Virus record (IMG/VR): IMGVR_UViG_3300044624_000747
Span: 1-44,731 of that record
Strand: one strand, 5' to 3'
Origin: a virus
Length of the DNA stretch: 44,731 nucleotides
Shown here: piece after piece, positions 16,864 to 24,996 of the stretch
Numbering within the stretch: the first letter of the stretch is position 1
Layout of the letters: every line of letters starts with the position of its first letter
The notes under the pieces: model-generated
Databases searched by the model: none
Told to the model about the DNA's origin: nothing
The model's input: the letters and a program-made list of their open reading frames with translations, nothing else
Position numbers and translations under genes: made by a program

Positions 16864-19722
16864 ATGGCTATAGAGCAGAATGGTAAAACTTTTACGCTTA
16901 AGGGATTAGCGCCTAATGCTACATATATTGTAGAGGTTCTTGCAGTTCCTAAAGATGGAAAGCCTTCTGCATGGTCTAAACCAATTAAATTCCGCACAAA
17001 TACTAAAGATGTTCCTCCGCCACCCGTTACAGATTTGGTAGTGTCCTTTGATGGTTCAGGGTTTACTGCTAGTTGGGATGGATCAGCAGCACTTGCAGAA
17101 AAAGACTTTGCATATTTTAAAGTTACATTAACAAGCCCAGACTTCCCATTAATTACAAAAGTATATGCAGCGCAGTCACAAAGTTTTTCATTAGACTATG
17201 ACTCTATGCTATTCGCATTTGGAGGAGTAGCAAATCCAATAGTAATTGAAGTAAAATCTGTAGATAGAAGCGGAAATGAAAGTTCTGGTGTAAGTGAAAC
17301 TGGAGGCAACCCACCTCCAGCAGCACCACAAAATGTATCTGTTGCAGCAGAAATTATGGGATACCGTGTGTCCTGGGATACTCCAGAAGAAACAGATTAC
17401 TCATATACAAAAATATATGAATCATCTACTGTATCTGGAACATACACCGCTATAGAAAATGTTACTGCTACCCCATCTTCTATAAAGGTTGTAGGTTATT
17501 CAACTAGATATATAAAAGTTTCACATGTTGACACATTCGGCGGGGAATCTGAGTTAGCACCAACAACTGGGATAGAAGTAACACCACTTAATCCTGTTAC
17601 AGTAGATACAACTCCACCAGACCAAAGAACTAGCATTTCATATACTCCAGGCGCAGGATTCATGGAAATTTCTTGGGCCAATCCATCAGGAACTGTTAAT
17701 GAAGACTTGGCGGGTATTACAGTAAGATATGCTAGAACAGCATCTCCAACTAACTACACATGGGTAAACATTCCATTTACATATTCTTCACCATTAACTA
17801 GTGTAGCAATTGGAAATCTTTTACCACTTACATCATATGATTTTTCTATCAGCACGTTTGATAAAACTCAAAATAGAACTTCATATTCTACTACATCTAC
17901 TCAGGTAACTCTGGGAGATACTACTCCACCACCAAGGCCCAAAGCGCCTACAGTAACTGCTGGATCATCTGCTGGTGGCCCGATGCTTGTTATTATTTCT
18001 CAAGAGTCAATAGAGCATGGAACATCTACAGCCCTACCGCTTGACATAGCAGATGTTAAAGTATTTATGCTAAACTCTGGCTATAGTTCAGCGCCAGGAA
18101 CAGGAGTTTCTGCTAATGCTAATGCTTCTGAGATTGGAATGTTTTCTGCTGCATATAATGGCGGTACTAATCAAGGGAAAATCTATGTACCACTAGAACA
18201 GAATGAACAAAGATATTTTTATACTCGTATAACAGATACAAGTGGCAATATCTCAGATGCTTCTCCAGCAGTTCAATCATCTGCTATGACTGTATTTAGT
18301 AGCGCATATATATCAAGTTTAACTGCAGATAAAATTACAGCAGGAAGAATTAATGCTAATGAATATATACAAGTGGGAACTAGTTCAGAGCAAATAACAA
18401 TAAAAAGCACTAGCGCACTTGGTCAAATATTCTCTGGAACTGGGACGTATAATAACACTAATACGGGCATATATATTGATACTTCTGGAAAGTTTTCACT
18501 AAAAAATAGGCTGCTATTTGACGGTACTGATTTAACTGTAACTGGTACTATAAATGCCAAGGGCGGCACCTTTGATGGAAATGTAAAGATACAAAGTCCA
18601 GGCTCTATCTATGTTGGTTCAGCGCCAGATTCTGGTGCTAGATTAATAATGAATGCTAATGGTCTTACTGCATATAATACTTCTGGCACTTCTACTTTCA
18701 CTCTTAATGCAGCAACTGGTGACGTATCTATTTCTGGATATATCCAAACTGGCGGAGCAGAAGGAGATATTACAACAATATCTGGTAATAAAGTTAGAAC
18801 TGGAAGCATTGAGTCTGTTGGATATGTAGCACCAGCAGTAGGAAGCAACTTTGCTCAAGCAGGAGCAAAGTTTGATTTATCAAATGCAGAAATTCGTGCT
18901 ACTAATTTTTATGTTGCTGGAGGTAATGCAACATTTTTAGGAGAGGTTCGCGCTACTAGCGGGTACTTTGGAGATTCTGCTTATGGATGGCTTCTTACTA
19001 ATGGTAATGATCCTACCTATGGCAATTATACTGAAATTAAGACTGATACCCTTAGGTTAGTCTCAGATTTAACTGGATCAGTAAGAAACGGTTCTATCCA
19101 ATTTCTTACAACTGCTGGCGGGGTAATTGGGGAACTTAACACTACTGCCTCAAGTAAAAATTTCTCTGGACTAGGTTCTGGACTTGTTCTAGGTACTACC
19201 TTAGATTATCTATTTCTTCCAGGCTCAGGAAACTCTAATAGGGCTAGAATATACACCAACGGATTTGATTTCTACGGGCCAACTTCAGGCTTCTTAATGA
19301 GAATAAACAATAACGGCATTAACCTTGCAGGAGATTCAGACATTAATTTCTACAATGCTGATGCAAGTGCAATAAATGCTTCTATTAATTATCAGCCATC
19401 TACTAGCAATCTTGTTATTACTTCTGATGGTCAAATTAGATTAGTTGGTACTGCACTTAAATTTAATGGAGTAGATGTTGGTACTGGTGGTGGTTCTAGC
19501 GGAGTAAGTTCATTTAATACTAGAACTGGAGCAGTAACATTAACAGACGCAGATATTCAAGATTTGGGAGCAATATCTGGATTAGGACTTCTTACTGGAA
19601 GTGGGTTTAGAAATAGTTCAGCGACTACAACAGTAGAAGCATGGTATGGAACAACTGCATCAGCAGGATCGTTGCCTTCAGCAGCAAATTATCCATCAAA
19701 TACAATATTGGTAGTAATATGA
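16864..19722 (+). CDS. tail fibre protein with fibronectin type III repeats
   Basis: A 952-aa protein. Residues 1 to about 355 contain several fibronectin type III-like repeats with Pro-rich boundaries (TKDVPPPPVTDLVVSFDG; GNPPPAAPQNVSVAAEIMGY; TTPPPRPKAPTVTAGS). Residues about 480-700 are a fibre region opening with YISSLTADKITAGRINANEY and carrying NAKGGTFDGNVKIQSPGSIY, repeated beta/Gly-Ser text typical of trimeric fibres. Near the end lies SFNTRTGAVTLTDADIQDLG, a motif shared by many phage fibres. It is expected to contact the host surface. It is followed by a second receptor protein through an ATGA overlap. Confidence 0.8.
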   Translation: MAIEQNGKTFTLKGLAPNATYIVEVLAVPKDGKPSAWSKPIKFRTNTKDVPPPPVTDLVVSFDGSGFTASWDGSAALAEKDFAYFKVTLTSPDFPLITKVYAAQSQSFSLDYDSMLFAFGGVANPIVIEVKSVDRSGNESSGVSETGGNPPPAAPQNVSVAAEIMGYRVSWDTPEETDYSYTKIYESSTVSGTYTAIENVTATPSSIKVVGYSTRYIKVSHVDTFGGESELAPTTGIEVTPLNPVTVDTTPPDQRTSISYTPGAGFMEISWANPSGTVNEDLAGITVRYARTASPTNYTWVNIPFTYSSPLTSVAIGNLLPLTSYDFSISTFDKTQNRTSYSTTSTQVTLGDTTPPPRPKAPTVTAGSSAGGPMLVIISQESIEHGTSTALPLDIADVKVFMLNSGYSSAPGTGVSANANASEIGMFSAAYNGGTNQGKIYVPLEQNEQRYFYTRITDTSGNISDASPAVQSSAMTVFSSAYISSLTADKITAGRINANEYIQVGTSSEQITIKSTSALGQIFSGTGTYNNTNTGIYIDTSGKFSLKNRLLFDGTDLTVTGTINAKGGTFDGNVKIQSPGSIYVGSAPDSGARLIMNANGLTAYNTSGTSTFTLNAATGDVSISGYIQTGGAEGDITTISGNKVRTGSIESVGYVAPAVGSNFAQAGAKFDLSNAEIRATNFYVAGGNATFLGEVRATSGYFGDSAYGWLLTNGNDPTYGNYTEIKTDTLRLVSDLTGSVRNGSIQFLTTAGGVIGELNTTASSKNFSGLGSGLVLGTTLDYLFLPGSGNSNRARIYTNGFDFYGPTSGFLMRINNNGINLAGDSDINFYNADASAINASINYQPSTSNLVITSDGQIRLVGTALKFNGVDVGTGGGSSGVSSFNTRTGAVTLTDADIQDLGAISGLGLLTGSGFRNSSATTTVEAWYGTTASAGSLPSAANYPSNTILVVI

Positions 19723-20903
19723 TTATTTATAAAAATGCTGATGGTAACTGGAGAATACCAACAAGCATTGCAAAAAATGTTAGTGGAAACTGGCAATATG
19801 CAGATACAATAAGAAGAAAAAATGGTTCTGCATGGGACATAAATTGGCATAGAAATTCTTCTGCTTTTAGTACCGTAAATAATTTGCATCCGTTTTGGCA
19901 GTACAGTATGAATCCCACCTTTAATGTATCAGAGAATAACTACTTTGGTCTTTATGGGATGTATGAGTTATCCTTTGATACCGCACTAGGTGGACCAGAT
20001 CAAAATTGTAGATATACAGCAGGGGCTGGAGAATTAAATGTATATTTAACTCAAAAATATTCTAATAACTTTGCTGATGGGATTATTAGATCTAAGTGGC
20101 CTCTAAATGTACCATCAGGATCTGAATATAGAAGCAGGGTAGTTATTTCTAGCAGGACTCCAGCAAACGAAACGTTTGGAGTCATGCCATGTAGATATTA
20201 TAGATTACTAATAGATAAAGTAAGAGATGGTGCTGCCGCTAACTCTGTTCAACTTTCTGAATTTAGGCTTTTTGATGTTAATAAAAGTAATTTAAGCCCT
20301 ACATATAGTGGATCTGGAAGTTATCCAGCGGGGGAAGGACCAGTTCAGGCCGGAGATGGTAATCTTAATACAAAATGGTTAGACTTTACAGAAACATCAG
20401 CCATTTTAAATATGACTTTTGCATCAAATACAACAATTGGTGGGTATAGATTTGCAACGGCAAATGATGCTCCCGAGCGTGATCCAGTATCATGGAGATT
20501 GCAGGCAAGCACTAATAACTCAACATGGGTTACTATATCAACAATTACAGATTCAGTCGTGTCTACAGATAGACGGTCTTGGCAGCCAGACTTCTTTCTT
20601 CAGCCAACGATATTAACAGGATTTTGGTCAGCACCTACATATGAGGGTGCAGATTTTAAAGGAAGCGGAAGTTCAACACATTGGAGTGCAAGAATTGATA
20701 TAGCAAGAACATCAACATTTACCGAAGTAGGCACAGATTTTGAAACAAATTATTTTGTTAGCACTAAAACCCTAACTCATGATGTTGTATTCCCATCAGG
20801 AAACATATGGGCAAGACCTTTAATAAAAATAGCATCTGAATCAACTAATGCATTACCAGTAAGTTATAAAATATTACAATGGGATATTACTAGATTGGCA
20901 TGA
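19719..20903 (+). CDS. receptor-binding tail protein with F5/8 type C (discoidin-like) domain
   Basis: The start is taken as ATG 19719 (MIIYKNADGNWRIP), overlapping the fibre stop as ATGA, rather than the in-frame ATG at 19641, which would read 26 residues out of frame over the fibre gene. The product is 394 aa. Residues about 160-285 match an F5/8 type C / CBM32-like sandwich: RYYRLLIDKVRDG, SVQLSEFRLFD, DGNLNTKWLDF, TIGGYRFATAND and SWRLQASTNNSTWVTIS in the correct order. Such domains bind glycans. The N-terminus (NWRIPTSIAKNVSGNW) looks like an attachment repeat. This is the most likely host-recognition protein. Confidence 0.7.
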   Translation: MIIYKNADGNWRIPTSIAKNVSGNWQYADTIRRKNGSAWDINWHRNSSAFSTVNNLHPFWQYSMNPTFNVSENNYFGLYGMYELSFDTALGGPDQNCRYTAGAGELNVYLTQKYSNNFADGIIRSKWPLNVPSGSEYRSRVVISSRTPANETFGVMPCRYYRLLIDKVRDGAAANSVQLSEFRLFDVNKSNLSPTYSGSGSYPAGEGPVQAGDGNLNTKWLDFTETSAILNMTFASNTTIGGYRFATANDAPERDPVSWRLQASTNNSTWVTISTITDSVVSTDRRSWQPDFFLQPTILTGFWSAPTYEGADFKGSGSSTHWSARIDIARTSTFTEVGTDFETNYFVSTKTLTHDVVFPSGNIWARPLIKIASESTNALPVSYKILQWDITRLA

Positions 20904-20909
20904 ATTTAT

Positions 20910-21509
20910 ATGAATATATTTAAAAAAGAATTAAAAGAGAATCTGCCATTAGATCCATCAAATGAAATTGGATTCCAAAGAGCAAATAAATTTGTAGAAG
21001 ATACAATAAGCGGAGTGTGGCCTGAAGCATTTGCTGGGGGCTGGATGAATTTTATTACAATAGATCAGGGTAGCAATGAATTTGATACTAAAAAGTATCA
21101 AGTTATAGCAATTTATTTTAATGATCTTTATCCAGAAGGAACATTAATAGAATCTTCAGAGCCATTATTAAATATATATCCAGATGAGTACCCAGATGCG
21201 TACATTAGTTGGGGAACTATAGAATGGCAAATATGGGAAATATATGTAAAGCCAACTGTTCGCAGGGCACAGGTAGGAGCAACCTTGGCATGTTTAGCAG
21301 CAATATATGCAGCACAAAATGGTAAAGTAATTCAAAGGCCAGACGTTTCAACACCAAGTGCTATTCAATTAATGCAATTTATGCAAGAATATTATGCAGA
21401 TGCTTCTCCATATCCTAAAATAGTATCACAGGCATATAGAGTTTATACCCCATTTGAAGAAACAAGATTGTTATATGCTGAAGAGATGTTTGGAGGAGTA
21501 AATGAGTGA
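20910..21509 (+). CDS. GNAT-like acetyltransferase homologue, copy 1
   Basis: A 199-aa protein. Residues 109-140 (WEIYVKPTVRRAQVGATLAC, then LAAIYAAQNGK) resemble GNAT motif A: a strand, then R-x-x-x-V-G-A for the acetyl-CoA pyrophosphate loop, then a helix. It is related to the next gene: both share W-P-x-x-F-x-G-x-W-M-N near the start, P-D-A-Y-I-S, and the E-x-Y-V-K-x-x-x-R strand-loop. The substrate is unknown. Its location after receptor genes suggests either acetylation of a virion or host-surface component, or a structural role using the fold. The loop here is less canonical than in copy 2, so activity is uncertain. Confidence 0.5.
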   Translation: MNIFKKELKENLPLDPSNEIGFQRANKFVEDTISGVWPEAFAGGWMNFITIDQGSNEFDTKKYQVIAIYFNDLYPEGTLIESSEPLLNIYPDEYPDAYISWGTIEWQIWEIYVKPTVRRAQVGATLACLAAIYAAQNGKVIQRPDVSTPSAIQLMQFMQEYYADASPYPKIVSQAYRVYTPFEETRLLYAEEMFGGVNE

Positions 21510-22008
21510 AGTTATTACTATTCCTGAATTAGATGAGGGCGCTTGGCCCATAGAGTTTTCAGGGATGTGGATGAATACATTTAAAAACGTTCAAAGAAAT
21601 ACTCAAGTTCTATCTCTTTATGCAAATTCTAATCATGAAGAGGGCGAGATACTTGATACTGAAAATAGTCTTTCGATTAATCAACCATTCGACCTACCAG
21701 ATGCCTATATCTCAGTATATTTAGATAGTGGTGTTATTGCAGAAGTCTATGTCAAGGCTTCACTCCGTGGTAAAAAAATTGGCACTATGCTCTGTGCTTT
21801 CGCTAGGTCTTATTTACTAAAAAATGATATCATAGTGGTAGCGCCTAGCGGTATGACAAATGCCGCTGATAGTCTTTATAGGTATATTTCTTCAGAGTTT
21901 GGAGAGCCGTATGTTGAGCCAGAGGGGGTTCCTCTATTTTATGCCTACACAGACTTTAACGGAGGATGGACTATGGGAAAAATCAGAGAGGTAGAGACAA
22001 ATGTCTAG
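21502..22008 (+). CDS. GNAT-like acetyltransferase homologue, copy 2
   Basis: A 168-aa protein with ATG 21502 eight bases inside copy 1, preceded by GGAGG. Residues 79-106 read IAEVYVKASLRGKKIGTMLC then AFARSYLL, with R-G-K-K-I-G-T close to the GNAT acetyl-CoA loop R/Q-x-x-G-x-G/A. It shares blocks with copy 1 (W-P-x-x-F-x-G-x-W-M-N; D-A-Y-I-S), so the pair probably arose by duplication. It is about 30 residues shorter at the start. A general-base residue cannot be picked by eye. Confidence 0.55.
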   Translation: MSEVITIPELDEGAWPIEFSGMWMNTFKNVQRNTQVLSLYANSNHEEGEILDTENSLSINQPFDLPDAYISVYLDSGVIAEVYVKASLRGKKIGTMLCAFARSYLLKNDIIVVAPSGMTNAADSLYRYISSEFGEPYVEPEGVPLFYAYTDFNGGWTMGKIREVETNV

Positions 22009-22180
22009 CAATTTAGAATTAATTATACAAGAGTTGCAAAATAGAATTGGTCAGATCACATCGAACTATGAACTTCAAATGGCTATGTTAAAGGCACAGG
22101 CTATGGAAGAAATTAACAAGCGTGAAGAAATAATTAATAGTCTTCAGGCTACATCGGAGGAAGTAATTGTCAGCGATTAA
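22001..22180 (+). CDS. small coiled-coil protein
   Basis: A 59-aa protein from ATG 22001, overlapping the GNAT-like gene by eight bases and ending at TAA 22178-22180, inside the next gene. It is almost all helix with heptad-like spacing (LELIIQELQNRIGQITSNYE, then MEEINKREEIINSLQ). No family is recognised. The close coupling to both neighbours and the absence of intergenic bases support it as real. It may be a small tail accessory or assembly factor. Confidence 0.6.
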   Translation: MSSNLELIIQELQNRIGQITSNYELQMAMLKAQAMEEINKREEIINSLQATSEEVIVSD

Positions 22181-22565
22181 TGAGGCATATGCTCGTATAG
22201 ACTTTGCCACAATTCAGGAGTTAAAGAATAAGATTAATGATCTAGAGCGTAGGATTCCAACAGAACCTATTGCTAAAGTTCGCAATGAAGATTTAGCAAT
22301 TAAAAATACTAAGGTTTTTGCTACTGCAATACCTATCCCAAGCGGCTCATCAAACTCCATAAAGGTAAACTTTGGAAGTGGAACATTTACTTCATGGCCT
22401 GTTGTTACTGCAACATTATATGATCCCTCTGGTTCAAGCGGGGATACAGAATTACCTAACTTGATAATGAGAGATATTTCTAGACTTTCTGTAACTGTTG
22501 ATCTTAGGAGAAAGACTAAAAAGCGGCTTATCTTGCATGTCATTGCAATTGGCGAAAATGGATAG
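22167..22565 (+). CDS. putative minor tail protein with short coiled coil
   Basis: A 132-aa protein with a TTG start at 22167 inside the preceding small gene; CGGAGG at 22155-22160 is the ribosome-binding site. Residues 10-33 form a coiled coil (IQELKNKINDLERRI). The rest is a beta sandwich (SIKVNFGSGTFTSWPVVTAT; SRLSVTVDLRRKTKKRLILH) of the type seen in phage H-type/fibre tip domains. Its position at the end of the tail module makes a virion role likely. No enzyme motif is visible. Confidence 0.5.
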   Translation: MSAINEAYARIDFATIQELKNKINDLERRIPTEPIAKVRNEDLAIKNTKVFATAIPIPSGSSNSIKVNFGSGTFTSWPVVTATLYDPSGSSGDTELPNLIMRDISRLSVTVDLRRKTKKRLILHVIAIGENG

Positions 22566-22825
22566 TGTCTTATAAACCTCTTTTAGATTGGCAAAAAAGA
22601 AACAAAAAGGTAAAAGACGGATATGTTATTGTATGGACTCCAGAGCATCCTAAGTGCTTTGGAGGAGGATGGTATTATGAACACCGTCTTGTTATGGAAA
22701 AGAAATATTGTAGAATATTAAAGGACTGGGAAACAGTCCATCACATTAATGCTGACAAAGAATGCAATGAAGAGTATAATCTTTTTGTATGTACCCGCGC
22801 CCAGCATATGAAGGCGCATAAATAG
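22565..22825 (+). CDS. HNH endonuclease (HNH_3-like)
   Basis: An 86-aa protein with GTG start at 22565, overlapping the previous stop. The motif runs EHRLVMEKKYCRILKDWETV, HHINADKECNEEYNLFVCT, then a final AQHMKAHK: the His-His pair plus N-x-x-x-N-L and a late His are the HNH_3 pattern found in small phage nucleases. It lacks the Cys pairs seen in other HNH types. It may be a free-standing homing nuclease or a packaging helper; distance from terminase favours the former. Confidence 0.8.
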   Translation: MSYKPLLDWQKRNKKVKDGYVIVWTPEHPKCFGGGWYYEHRLVMEKKYCRILKDWETVHHINADKECNEEYNLFVCTRAQHMKAHK

Positions 22826-22836
22826 ATAGGAATTTT

Positions 22837-23592
22837 ATGAATAACGACCTAAAGTGGATGATGGTTTCAGACGTTCACTTCCCTAGACATGACCCGCGTA
22901 AGGTTGATCTTTTTCTAAAGGTAATGAAATGGTTCAAGCCAGACGCAGTAGACTTGCTTGGTGATATTGACGATGCAGATTCCACTAGTAGGTGGGCGGC
23001 AGATAAGCCGCTAGAAATGTCAATATCTATAGATGATGGAGGAGTTCGTGAGACAAAGCAGTTCCTTAAAGATATCAGAAAGATCGTCCCCAATGCTGAT
23101 TGCCATTTTCACGATGGGAATCATGGCTGGACTCGCCACGGCGAATACCTTGCTAAGAAAGCGCCGCAGTTCCTTGAAATAGTAACAGCAGACACGCTAT
23201 ATGATTATTCCAATGCTGGATTTGAATGGCATAATTGGAATGAGCCTCCTGTTCAAAGATTTGGAGATATGTATGGTCATCATGGAGAATCTATCTCTAA
23301 GCACGCTGGAGAGTCAGTTCGTAATGACGTAAATAACTGGGGCGTATCTCTAGTGCGTGGTCATTCACATAGAATGGGTGCATACTTCCAGACATATAAT
23401 CTTTCTGGTCAAGAGTTGCGTGGATACGAAATCGGGCATCTTTGTGATGAAGATCAGATGGATTACTCTATTCAAAAAAACTGGCAGGCAGGGTTTGCCG
23501 TAGCACATGTTGTTAATGATTACCCACATATGCAATTAATTCAGATACATGATTATACATGTGTAGTAGATGGGAAAGTATTTACTTCATGA
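22837..23592 (+). CDS. calcineurin-like metallophosphoesterase
   Basis: A 251-aa protein with the full metal-binding set: D12-V-H14, G42-D43 with D45, G94-N95-H96, and the final G175-H-S-H178-R. GHHGES near 147-152 gives another His. The length and lack of extra domains fit phage metallophosphoesterases of unknown substrate; some relatives are nucleases (Mre11/SbcD-type fold) and others hydrolyse cyclic or linear nucleotides. It precedes DNA-handling genes, so DNA or nucleotide substrates are likely. Start ATG 22837 has AGGAA upstream. Confidence 0.85.
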   Translation: MNNDLKWMMVSDVHFPRHDPRKVDLFLKVMKWFKPDAVDLLGDIDDADSTSRWAADKPLEMSISIDDGGVRETKQFLKDIRKIVPNADCHFHDGNHGWTRHGEYLAKKAPQFLEIVTADTLYDYSNAGFEWHNWNEPPVQRFGDMYGHHGESISKHAGESVRNDVNNWGVSLVRGHSHRMGAYFQTYNLSGQELRGYEIGHLCDEDQMDYSIQKNWQAGFAVAHVVNDYPHMQLIQIHDYTCVVDGKVFTS

Positions 23593-23765
23593 TGTTTCAT
23601 AAAAAATGTAATGGTGGTAATGTTTTCATTGATAGAGTATTTTCTCACGAACTTAGAATGGAACTATTCTGCCTTAGATGTGGCAAGAGATGGTTTATTA
23701 AAAGAGACAAGGGCGCACTTGGTAAATGGCTAAGTCATCAAGAATTAGAAAAGGTAGTTCGTTAA
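23589..23765 (+). CDS. small zinc-ribbon protein
   Basis: Start taken as ATG 23589 (ATGA overlap with the phosphoesterase stop) instead of the longer frame from 23559. The product is 58 aa: MMFHKKCNGGNVFIDRVFSH then LRMELFCLRCGKRWFIKR. An early Cys and the C-L-R-C-G pair suggest a single zinc ribbon. The function is not known. Its end overlaps the following DNA-binding gene by 40 bases. Confidence 0.6.
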   Translation: MMFHKKCNGGNVFIDRVFSHELRMELFCLRCGKRWFIKRDKGALGKWLSHQELEKVVR

Positions 23766-24238
23766 GATTCTTTTTCATCAATGGTCAGCATCATAGAGTA
23801 TTGAGATTAAGTCGTGCTGAAGATTTAATAACAGCGTGGAATTATGAAGAACATCGTCGCGTTAGTTATATATGGTCTGTAGCAAAACAAAATATGCAAA
23901 AAGCATTTACTATGAAACAAGTCTCAAAGATGTTCGATAGAGATCCATTAATGATTCATGAATATATTAAAGAGGGTAAGATACGACGACCAAAGCAAGC
24001 GTACTCCCTTGAAACAAAAGCACCAAGTAAATTTTTATTTAGTGAAGATGATTTAAGAGATTTACATTCATATCTCTTAACTGTACATCGTGGTCGTCCA
24101 AGAAACGATGGTCAGATAACTAATACTAAGTTAATGAGTAGGGCAGAGTTAGAAGCAATGATAAGACAAGAAACAGTCTTATACACTAAAGATAATAGCG
24201 GCGAGTATGTTCCCGTATGGAAACAGCCAGATTGGTAG
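23726..24238 (+). CDS. helix-turn-helix DNA-binding protein
   Basis: A 170-aa basic protein. Residues 65-95 (AFTMKQVSKMFDRDPLMIHE then YIKEGKIRRPKQAY) fit an excisionase/MerR-style winged helix-turn-helix. The C-terminal half includes FSEDDLRDLHSYLLTVHRG. Many actinophages carry a protein of this plan between structural and replication genes, where it is thought to act on DNA as a regulator. The ATG at 23726 lies inside the previous gene; a later start is possible because the first 40 residues overlap it in part. Confidence 0.55.
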   Translation: MAKSSRIRKGSSLRFFFINGQHHRVLRLSRAEDLITAWNYEEHRRVSYIWSVAKQNMQKAFTMKQVSKMFDRDPLMIHEYIKEGKIRRPKQAYSLETKAPSKFLFSEDDLRDLHSYLLTVHRGRPRNDGQITNTKLMSRAELEAMIRQETVLYTKDNSGEYVPVWKQPDW

Positions 24239-24241
24239 ATA

Positions 24242-24481
24242 ATGGGTAAAAAAAAGAAAGAAGAAGAGCCACTAGTTTTAGATCAGGATGGTATACTCAA
24301 TGAGTGTGCTACATCTTTAATGGCAGCATTCGACTTTGCGATTGAGCATAGGGATGTTGATTCTATGCTGGCAGTTTCAGATAGATGGCTTAGGCTATAT
24401 GCCATGCTCTCCCAGTTTGAAGAAGAAGGAAGTTCTGAACAACTAAAGTTAGGATTTATTGATGACAACCCACAATCATGA
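24242..24481 (+). CDS. small acidic protein of unknown function
   Basis: A 79-aa protein, Lys-rich at the start (MGKKKKEEEP) and then helical and acidic (LMAAFDFAIEHRDVDSMLAV; DRWLRLYAMLSQF). No family is recognised. It sits in a run of small early genes leading to the helicase, and overlaps the next gene by about 20 bases. Good reading and tight packing are the evidence that it is real. Confidence 0.55.
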   Translation: MGKKKKEEEPLVLDQDGILNECATSLMAAFDFAIEHRDVDSMLAVSDRWLRLYAMLSQFEEEGSSEQLKLGFIDDNPQS

Positions 24482-24680
24482 ATCAACAAATGTTAGAGTT
24501 GAACTACAATTTGTAAGAAATCTTGGAAATTATGAGAGCCTTAGAGTCTCTATCGGCGTGGAAGATTATGTTCGACAGGGAGAAACTGTTGACGCAGCAA
24601 CCGATAGGGTGTACTCTTTTGTAGAAGAGAAGGTAATCGAAAAGGTTTCAGAAATTGAGAAGGAGTTGAAGAATGGCTAA
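24462..24680 (+). CDS. small protein of unknown function
   Basis: A 72-aa product from ATG 24462; a TTG codon at 24459 directly before is an alternative. It has a strand (VELQFVRNLGNYESLRVSIG), a polar turn, and a long C-terminal helix (ATDRVYSFVEEKVIEKVSEI). This resembles small DUF proteins seen beside phage replication genes. It overlaps the following gene by eight bases, with GAAGGAG (24658-24664) serving as that gene's ribosome-binding site. Confidence 0.6.
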   Translation: MTTHNHESTNVRVELQFVRNLGNYESLRVSIGVEDYVRQGETVDAATDRVYSFVEEKVIEKVSEIEKELKNG

Positions 24681-24996
24681 GGCTGATACTAAACAGCCAT
24701 ATGCACTTCTAAGTCTTTATGAAAAACTGTATTCTGACAAATACAATAAGATTGCCCGACTTAACAAGTTTAAGGAAAAGTGGGCCATGCAAGATGTTAT
24801 CGAATCAGTCGGTTATGACAGGGCGCGAGAGTTGCTTGAGTATTATTTTCGTGTTACTAAGCAAGGGCATCCACTTCAATGGTTCTTCTATAATTTCGAC
24901 AGATTAGATGACATGCTGCTACAATCAAACGAAGATTCTCGTCGTCGTCAAAAGTTGCGAGAGGCTACTAAAAAAATGGTGGAGGAAAGTTCATGA
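24673..24996 (+). CDS. helicase-adjacent protein, possible helicase loader
   Basis: A 107-aa mostly helical, charged protein (LYEKLYSDKYNKIARLNKFK; MQDVIESVGYDRARELLEYY; WFFYNFDRLDDMLLQ). It overlaps the helicase start by ATGA, and similar small helical genes lie directly before DnaB-like helicases in many actinophages. A loading or accessory role is therefore plausible, but there is no ATPase motif and no direct evidence. Confidence 0.45.
   Translation: MAKADTKQPYALLSLYEKLYSDKYNKIARLNKFKEKWAMQDVIESVGYDRARELLEYYFRVTKQGHPLQWFFYNFDRLDDMLLQSNEDSRRRQKLREATKKMVEESS

Noticed and set aside
19641-19718. Upstream ATG of the F5/8 domain protein
   Set aside because: The first 26 codons overlap the fibre gene out of frame and do not look like protein, and ATG 19719 makes the usual ATGA junction.
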